Assembly: GCA_018398815.1 (NCBI GenBank)
Contig: CM031601.1
Location: forward strand, 32,435,689 to 32,499,688
Length of the DNA stretch: 64,000 bases
Reading direction: 5' to 3'
From: Conus ventricosus
Taxonomy: Eukaryota; Mollusca; Gastropoda; Neogastropoda; Conidae
The first letter of the stretch is position 1; every line of letters begins with the position of its first letter. The position numbers and the translations under genes are program-made. The notes under the pieces were generated by a model. It was not told the DNA's origin. It worked only from the letters and a program-made list of their open reading frames with translations, and ran no database searches. This document shows, piece by piece, positions 57,101-64,000 of this stretch.

Positions 57101-59040
57101 ACTACACTTTCAAGGAATCTGTTATGCGTTATGATTTTGCACTCATTATCCCAAAAGGGGGCGTGTGAATTGAAATCACCTGCAATTAGCCACTTATCGT
57201 TTGGTCTTGTAAAGTACGAATCCACTCTGTGTTTGATTGTCAGGACCTTTTGGCAAATAAACCGACAATATGTTCAGTATCAATGATCCATGGAATTTTG
57301 CTTTTACTGCACAAGCATTTATGTTTTTAATGTCTTTTGAAAAAGGTGTATCTATTTCGAGGTATTCTACATCTTGTCGAATGTACAATGCGGTACCAAC
57401 CCTTCCCGTTTCATCACTGTTTTGGTATATTGGTGGGTAGTAAAAGTTTTGGATTTTTGGAAGCTTTTGTTCATGTACATTAAGAGATTGTAATACTAAT
57501 GCTTGGTAAATATTATATTATTTTGATATTGATCTGCAATTCCATTGCAGTATGTTTACATTTTTTGGTCTTGTCATGTTCTTTATAATTGCATACTATA
57601 TCACCAGAATTTAAAAAAAAAAAAAAAGAAAGTAACAACACTAAATATACAACAAATTTCAACAAGGATAGATAGGGGAAAAAAGAGGGGAAATGTTTCA
57701 GGATTGTGAAAAATGGCACAAAGTATTGAATGTCAATCTCCAACGATCAAAAAATTTTTGATGCTGAATAAATAACAACTCCACAAATCATTGTGCTAGA
57801 GTAATGTCTTCAGCATGTAGACTGTTTTAAAAAGTATTTATTCCCACTGTGTTAGCGCGTCAAATAGTTCCACCAGGGGCCATGGAAGGGGCGGCCGAGA
57901 TCCCTAGGATTGTAGTGAAAGGAATCTTCCCATGATGGATACCGTGCGGGGTGTTGTTTTTGGGGCCTCTTGGGTTTAGACCATAACATTCTGTTGAGGT
58001 GTCTGCCAATGTTACGGGCAACGACGCTGGTTCCCCGTCCATGTCAGATGAATGCCATCACGCTGGGTCCCAGTGTTTGCCCGAAGAGTGTCGTGACTGA
58101 CGAAGCTCACGTTTTTGGGGTGTCAAATAGGTCTGCCGTGTGGTCGCATTGAACAGGTTGCGTTTCATCTCCAACTCTTTGTGTTTAACAGGGCGATTTT
58201 GCTCACAACGATCTTTGAGTGGGTTTTTTTTTTTAAATCTCCTTGATTTTTCAGTGAAGGTTTTGCTCGTCTTGATAGCATCACTGTTTTTTATTTCGTT
58301 TATGCCCCCAATGGATTACGATTACTTCTGGGTGTTTGTCTGTGGAGGTTGCTGTTTGCAGGGACGGTTGGATTTCTTTGGTCGTAAAAGTTTTCATAGA
58401 TGTTGATTGAAAACCATATGAGGCTCCCAGTCTTTCCCCATCCACTCTTTTCAGTACAGAGTCGTGTAGAAGAAGAACATTTGGCAAGTCCTGCTTGTTT
58501 TCTTTTTTTACTTCCTTCCTTCCAGAGTTCGAATTCGTGACGTCATTCTTCTTCTTCTTTGCGTCATTTTTGGGGAACATTTCTGCCGTAGTGGTCGGAT
58601 TAGTTCGATTTGTTGTTTTTTCTTTATCTTTTGAGCTTTTATTTTGTTTTTCTTTATCAGCATCTTTTTTCTGTTGGAACCGATGCCACCACCTCAGCAA
58701 ATGTAGGCATACATTTTGAGGGACTCCAACGCGAAGCAATAGGTTTTGGATTGTTGGGTGGTACAGGAGTGTTCCATTTTCGGATTAACTCGTTTTGATT
58801 TTCTATTGTTTTTTCGAGCACAGAAATGCGATCGGACATACTCGTTATAAGTGTTTTTAAAACACCAACCTCATTTAAAAGATCAGGCAGTGCACGAGCG
58901 GAGCAGATGTTTTCAGGCCGTTGCTCTGGGTTGCCTGTGGTTTGGCAGGCCTTGGTTTGAGTTGATCGCTCCGAATTTTCACTTCCCAAATTCAGAGTTG
59001 TTGTAGATTTCTTTTGGGCACCTGCACGCATTTTCTTTTT
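54136..59040 (-). mobile_element. I-like LINE (EN, RT, RNase H), cleaner copy, frameshifted
   Basis: Read on the minus strand, ORF1 (59,031 to about 57,860) is followed by ORF2. The endonuclease has YIRQDVEYLEIDTPF near 57.35 kb, LIAGDFNSHAPFWD near 57.17 kb and GSDHLPIVI near 56.93 kb. RT has GIPQGG at about 55,618-55,635 and YADD at 55,525-55,536. A long post-RT frame lies at 54,786-55,256. RNase H follows with IYTDGSLHENQLSGAAF near 54.6 kb, AELIAI and VDSKS near 54.42 kb. This EN-RT-RNase H order defines the I group. Several frames shift, so it is not intact as given. Its C-terminal tail lies beyond an insertion (see 46,967-47,245). Confidence 0.85.
57860..59031 (-). pseudogene. LINE ORF1: coiled coil plus SGNH-hydrolase-like segment
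   Basis: The first frame (58,657-59,031) has a predicted coiled coil (EVGVLKTLITSMSDRISVLE) and a segment FAEVVASV typical of LINE ORF1 proteins. The next frame (58,281-58,739) has a Lys-rich linker, then LPNVLLLHDSVLKRVDGERL and, later, VIVIHWG. That pattern (hydrophobic strand, D-S, later V-I-x-H-x-G) resembles the SGNH/GDSL esterase-like domain found in ORF1 of several invertebrate LINEs. A tail frame follows at 57,860-58,042. At least two frameshifts. Such ORF1 proteins bind RNA or lipid during retrotransposition. Confidence 0.55.
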
Positions 59041-59083
59041 TTTTTTTATCTGTTAAAATTATATTTTTCCTCAAATGATGCAT

Positions 59084-59123
<40 letters not shown>

Positions 59124-59785
59124 TTTTTTTTTTTTTTTTTTTTTTTTTCTTTTCCCTTGCAACGAAGGTTTTTCTTTTCCTTTTTGAAACATTTTACATA
59201 AACAATGTAATACATCATTCAATGAATTCACATGCATCAAAAAGTAAAGACTATACTATCATTCTTTAGTAATTCCACACACAACATTGTCCAAATCTAT
59301 TTGATATAGCAGTCATTCATTACAGAGAATAACTAAAGGAAATTCCCATGAAACTGCAGGGTATTTGATGCTGAGTAGAAAATAGAGCAACAACAAACAA
59401 ATCAAACAAAAATTTAAAAATAAATAAATAAAATAATAACATCAACTCTTGACATAAAACAATAAGTTTGTCTATGGCTAGAGTGGATTTGACAGGAAAG
59501 GGAAAGGAGTGGTTGGAAATAGTGGGGGAGGGGGGGGGGGGGGTGGGGGAGGGGGAAGAGGTAAAGAATGAGGAATAAAGAAAAAGGAAAGGTCCATACC
59601 GCCTTTGCAAATCCAAACATATTTGATCCACGCTCGACTGCAGGCGCATTAGAATGCTTTTTGTATAATATTGTGTCCAGTTTTGTTAGCCACTGTGACA
59701 TAAAAACACTCTAAATAAGAATGAAAACTTTAGTAGTATTTACGGCTAATTTTTTTATTGCGACGAACTGTAGTGTCTAATCTGC
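59041..59785 (-). other. 5' side of the I-like LINE and flank
   Basis: A T run with TC repeats at 59,084-59,148 lies just before the conserved CTTGCAACGAAGG. A G run is at about 59,530-59,543. The equivalent of this stretch in the noisy copy is 52,970-53,714. No separate gene. Confidence 0.5.
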
Positions 59786-59799
59786 GCACAGTGTGCTAT

Positions 59800-62700
59800 A
59801 TGGTAACCAGTTTTTAAAAAATCATGAATAGCGATTTTCCATTATATGTGCATGCTTTTCTATTGATACCCTATGTTTAAGTTCGACTATAAATTCAGAA
59901 AAGCCTGGTATTGCGTTAATAATTCTACTTTATAGACGAAAAACTTTGCCCATAGTTAAAATAAGATCAAAAATTGGTCTGTTTTTGTTTTTTCGTCGTT
60001 CCGAACAAGATCAGCTCGACATTCAGTGACAATCTGAACAATGTTCACATTTCTGTTTTCAAATATCTTTCCAATTCCTTCCAGAATTCTTGTGTTATTG
60101 GACAAAACCACAAATAATGATGATTGTGTCTCTTTCTTTTTTACAAAATCTGCATTTATCGCTGTCTGAGAGACCCATTCTTTTCAGAGTATGTTTGATA
60201 CCAAAACCTGTGGCAGAGTTTCAGTTGAATCCATCTAAATTTTATTTCTTTGATTTTTCGGACATGTTTTTATTCAGTTTCCCAGTCTACCGCTGTTTGT
60301 ATCTTATTTCCCATTTTGCCAAAAGACTCTATATTGAGTACATCTATTTTATCAGGAGCAAATTGTGTAAATTTTTGATCCTTTGACAACACTTGTTATA
60401 ATTTTCAAAACTTTGCTTTGTCATTCTTGACTCTGTTTTCAAATGTTATGTTTCTTTTTCTAGCATATTCTGTTATAGCCTGGACACAGCCTAAATAATG
60501 GAGGTAATTCACCTGTACACCTAACTTTGTTGAAAATTTTTTGAAACTTAAAAAGTGCCATTTCATCCATCATATCTCCCACATTAATTTATCTTTGTCA
60601 AACCATAACTTAAAATAAAAATGCGTTTTATCAATTTTGAATTTATTGTTATAAAAAATAGGTTCTGCTAAAATCTCCTCAGTATTCTCTAAATCTGTTT
60701 GTATGTTCACAGTGTCATAAGATTTAAACACATCCTTCCAAAACTGGTTACACCTACTCTGTAAAATACTTCTTTGACCCAAAATGATTTGATTTTTACT
60801 TCTGGACAGGCGTTTACATAAAACTGTCTTCCACTTTGAGCTCTTAGTAATTAATTTTCTAATCCATGACAGTTTTAAAGCTTGCATAAAGGCGTGAATG
60901 TCTGGCAAACCTATACCTCCGTTTTCAATATATGAACTGCGTACTTTCGTTAAAATTTTGTCAGGTTTTTTGCCCATACAAATTCAAAACACATCTTTTG
61001 CAAATGTTTATGTCACTCTCAGGGGGGTTTGGGAGTAACATCCACAGGTATACAAGTTTAGACAAAATAAGAGATTTTAATCGCAACCTTACGAGTGGAG
61101 TACACATACGTTTTGACCAAATTTTAAAACAGGTTTTGCACTTCATGTAAACTTATCTGACATATTATTTCTGTTAGTTTTGATAATTTTTTGTAAACCA
61201 ATTCTAGAATTTTGATTTTATGGGTTCCATATCATATGCTTTTCAGCCAATGCACAGTTTGTGAACCTTTTTTTTCCCTAGCCATACGTTGCAGGTTTTT
61301 TCAAAATTTAATTTAGACCTGAAATGCCTTCAATTCTTCTATTGAGTTGAACATTTTTCATATGACTTTTTATCCCCTTCTAATGTAAACGACGTATCGT
61401 CTGCAAACTGGCTTATTTTAAATTCTGTGTCAGAATTTTCACTCCCTTAATTTCATCATCTTCTCTTATTTTGCTCGCTAGTACTTCAACACATAACACA
61501 AAGAGATATGGGGAAAAGAGGGTCACCTTGGCGACATCCTCTCCTAATGGGAAAACTCTGAGATACCTTTCCGTTAACGATTACATGAGCTTTAATATTT
61601 TTGTAAAAAGTGCCTATCCATTTGGTCATATCCTTTCCAAAGCCACAGTACCTGATAACTTTTTCCAGATAGTCCCAATTTATGGAGTCGAAAGCCTTCT
61701 CAAAGTCGACTGAGACAGTAACCCAGGTAGATTTTTGTTTCTAAGTAATGAAATCATGTCATATAATAGTCTTAAATTATCCCAATTTTACCTCCCTGGT
61801 ATGACCCTGTCTGATTTCGTGAAATATTTAGGTGTACTGTTTTTATTTCTATTAGCTATGCAGGTGATCCTTTTTTTATAAGTTACATTTAACAATGAAA
61901 TTGGTCTCCAGTTTTGTATATATTCCTTGGGTTTGTCTCCCTTGGGTAAACATATTATTATACCTTCTCTCTGAGTCACTGACATTTCTCTTTAGAAAGC
62001 CTTCATTTAGAGAACGGATTACAAAATCCCAGATGTTTCCAAAAGAATTTAAAGAAATTAACTGTAAATCCATCCGTGCTGGGCTTTTGTCATTTTGCAT
62101 TTTTTCAATGCTTCTGTTGCTTCTTCTTTTGTTATGAGACCTTCCAAGTTATCAGATTCGTTTTTGCTTAATTTTGGTAATGTTTTTGTAAACTTGCCTA
62201 TATCTGTATCCGCAATTTCTGTTCTTTATATAGTTTTTGAAAAAAGGATTTGGTCTTGTCTAACAAGTCGGTTGTTTCCGTCAATACACGGCCATCTGCT
62301 GTTGTTAGTTTTAACATCTGTTTGCTAATGAAATGTCTCTTTTCAAGATTACAAAAATATTTATTTATTTTCTCCCCTTGTAGTGCCCACCTAACCTTTG
62401 ATCTTAACATTATCCCTTCCATTTTTGTTTTTCTGATCTCTACCAGCTGAGCCTTCTTCTCCTTTAGAGTTATTCTTTCAGCTTGGTTTGGATGCGAATT
62501 GCTCTCAAGGGTTTGTATTTCTTGTTCTAAAGTTTGTTCCGTCTTTTTAAGATCTTTGTTTTTGTGTATGCTGTACGAAATTGTTTTAGCCCTGATTTCC
62601 ATTAGTAAGGTGTCCAAGAATAGCTGGTCTGATACTACAAATTGAATCTGATCGTTAGGTATTTGTTTTAAATTTTTGTCTCATATGGAAGAGCTGCATA

Positions 62701-63521
62701 TTGACACTTAACTTCTTCTATTAGGTTATTTATTGATTGAATATATGTGTAATCTTTTAAACAGTGACGAGTTGAATTTCCAAAGATTTTGTTTTTTTCT
62801 TTAACTTTAAAGGTAACTTCCATTGAAATGAGCGAATGGTCACTGCGGTAACCAAAATGAATATCAGCGTTACTCACTGAAGTAATTAAAGTTTCCGAAA
62901 TCAAGAAATAGTCAAGGCGGCTTTGCTGACGTGGATTTGGCCTTCGCCATGTATATCTGAGAACCTCTGGGTTAAATTCTCGCCAAACATCTATTAATTC
63001 TAACTCAGATATAATTTCAATCACTTTTTCCCTAGCTTTAACATTGTTAATATTTTTATAATTATCATAATCTAAGGTTGGATTGAGTACTATGTTCCAG
63101 TCTCCAGCAATAACAATATTTGGGCTACCCGCTTCCTCAATTTGATTTTTTATGTTCTGAAAAAACGCTGGGTTATCCCTGTTTGGCCCATAAATATTAA
63201 CTAATGTTATTTGTTTCCCAAACGTATTTATAACTAAAATAATATAATTTCCTTTCGTGTCCTTAACTGTTTTTTCTATTTTGAAATCAAAGTTATTATT
63301 AAATAAAATTCCCACTCCTCTTGACCTACTATTATTTGAAGAAAATACACTTTTCAAATCCCATTCAGCTCGTATCTGGCGTTCTAAGTTTTTTGTAAAA
63401 TGTGTATCTTGTATAAAATATATGGAATATTGTTTTTGTCGTAAATGTTGCAAACACATCTCTCCTTTTCCAAAGTTTCCAAGACCCGGCAATTAAGAGA
63501 AGATATTTTGATGCTACCCAT
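59800..63521 (-). mobile_element. L1/Tx1-like LINE ORF2, nearly full length, frameshifted
   Basis: The minus strand starts at an ATG at 63,519-63,521 and enters, after one indel near 63,485, a 274-codon endonuclease frame (62,668-63,492). This contains FIQDTHFT, VNIYGPNRDNPAFF, IAGDWNIVLNP, TWRRPNPRQQSRLDYF and GYRSDHS, the APE-type nuclease of the L1/Tx1 group. A linker with long helices follows (62,198-62,617). RT starts near 61.9 kb (NWRPISLLNVTYK) and its QGDPL box lies near 61.53 kb. A post-RT frame of 135 codons is at 60,570-60,977 (GGIGLPDIHAFMQALKLSWI). The C-terminal knuckle (C-x2-C then H/Y then FCPITQEFWKEL) lies near 60.1 kb. Several frameshifts make the copy inactive as given. 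The 3' end is near 59.8 kb. Confidence 0.8.
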
Positions 63522-64000
63522 TAATATTTTGCTTATTTCTCTTTTGTCTTATGCTCCTTTCCATTTCTTCGTGTTTTTTAAGGATGCTATGAATAAGTTC
63601 AAGCGAATGTGACTTAATGTACAAAATGACAAAATGAAAAGAAAATGAATAAAACATTTTTTTTTTTTTTTTTGGTGAGTGATCGTCGGACACAGGCTTT
63701 CCCAAGATAAAAAGAAGAAGAAGAAACTAACAGGATTCGCATTAATAAGTGACATATCAGCGTCAAAGACTACAGACACCATAACAATAATGAAAAGTAA
63801 CATTCCACACCTTATCATCAATTCTTCCATGGATATCGAAACCCCAAAAATGTAATAAAACTGTGCGCTTTTGTCAAAGCATTTTTCATATTCGCTTTTC
63901 ATACTAGGAACCATAATTAAAAAGTAATAATAAAAAAGTTAGGCATACGTCAAAAAAAATCATTTTGTGTACACATATGATTTAACAAACACACAACATC
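63522..64000. other. 5' flank of the L1-like LINE; no gene seen
   Basis: It contains a T run at about 63,657-63,673. A minus-strand frame of 121 codons (63,549-63,914) has hydrophobic runs, but part of it is just the translated T run. It is not supported as a gene. ORF1 of the LINE, if present, would lie beyond the window. Confidence 0.4.

Larger units (their letters stand above)
53715..59785. repeat. Right, cleaner copy of the 6.1-kb duplication
   Basis: This is the partner of 47,498-53,714. Open frames reach 185 codons here, so this copy is preferred for analysing the LINE. Confidence 0.85.

Noticed and set aside
63549..63914. Hydrophobic 121-codon minus-strand frame
   Set aside because: Partly translated homopolymer, no start context or homology; likely chance.

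Overview
The window is eukaryotic repeat-rich DNA, most likely from a marine gastropod mollusc. That is an inference. It rests on dense CA/GA/TA microsatellites, many minisatellites, several families of dying LINEs, tRNA-derived SINE pieces of a kind I associate with caenogastropod snails, and the scarcity of intact genes. Only one host gene can be named: the terminal exon of a LicD-family (phosphotransferase) gene at about 29.2-30.0 kb. Two further segments (26,285-26,414 and 45,430-45,602) look like exons but are not identified.

Region by region: 0.8-19.4 kb is a compact, AT-rich, virus-like element of the Maverick/Polinton (adintovirus-like) type. It carries a protein-primed family-B DNA polymerase on the minus strand (about 5.5-8.6 kb or further), a candidate capsid gene (9.7-11.1 kb, minus), several small membrane or unknown proteins, and an A32-like packaging ATPase (plus). 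Intergenic hairpins occur near both ends. Every gene is broken by short indels about every 50-150 bases, which looks like unpolished long-read sequence at least as much as biological decay. 19.8-25.4 kb is a nest of LINE and SINE fragments. 25.8-26.1 kb is a large inverted repeat. 26.3-30.6 kb holds the LicD locus, ending in a 40-bp minisatellite that seems to have grown out of the gene's own last codons. 30.7-42.5 kb is dominated by minisatellites, microsatellites and LINE/SINE scraps. 43,576-44,575 is a 1,000-N gap. 44.6-47.5 kb is microsatellite-rich with one possible exon. 47.5-59.8 kb contains an I-like LINE (ORF1 with a coiled coil and SGNH-hydrolase-like segment; ORF2 with endonuclease, reverse transcriptase and RNase H) present twice head to tail. 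59.8-63.5 kb is an L1/Tx1-like LINE on the minus strand.

Two large head-to-tail duplications (about 14.43-17.86 kb repeated at 17.86-20.9 kb, and about 47.5-53.71 kb repeated at 53.71-59.79 kb) differ mostly by small indels, with the left copy always longer and noisier. The simplest reading is overlapping contig ends that were never merged. The most exciting biology is the Polinton-like element. It needs re-sequencing before its genes are interpreted.
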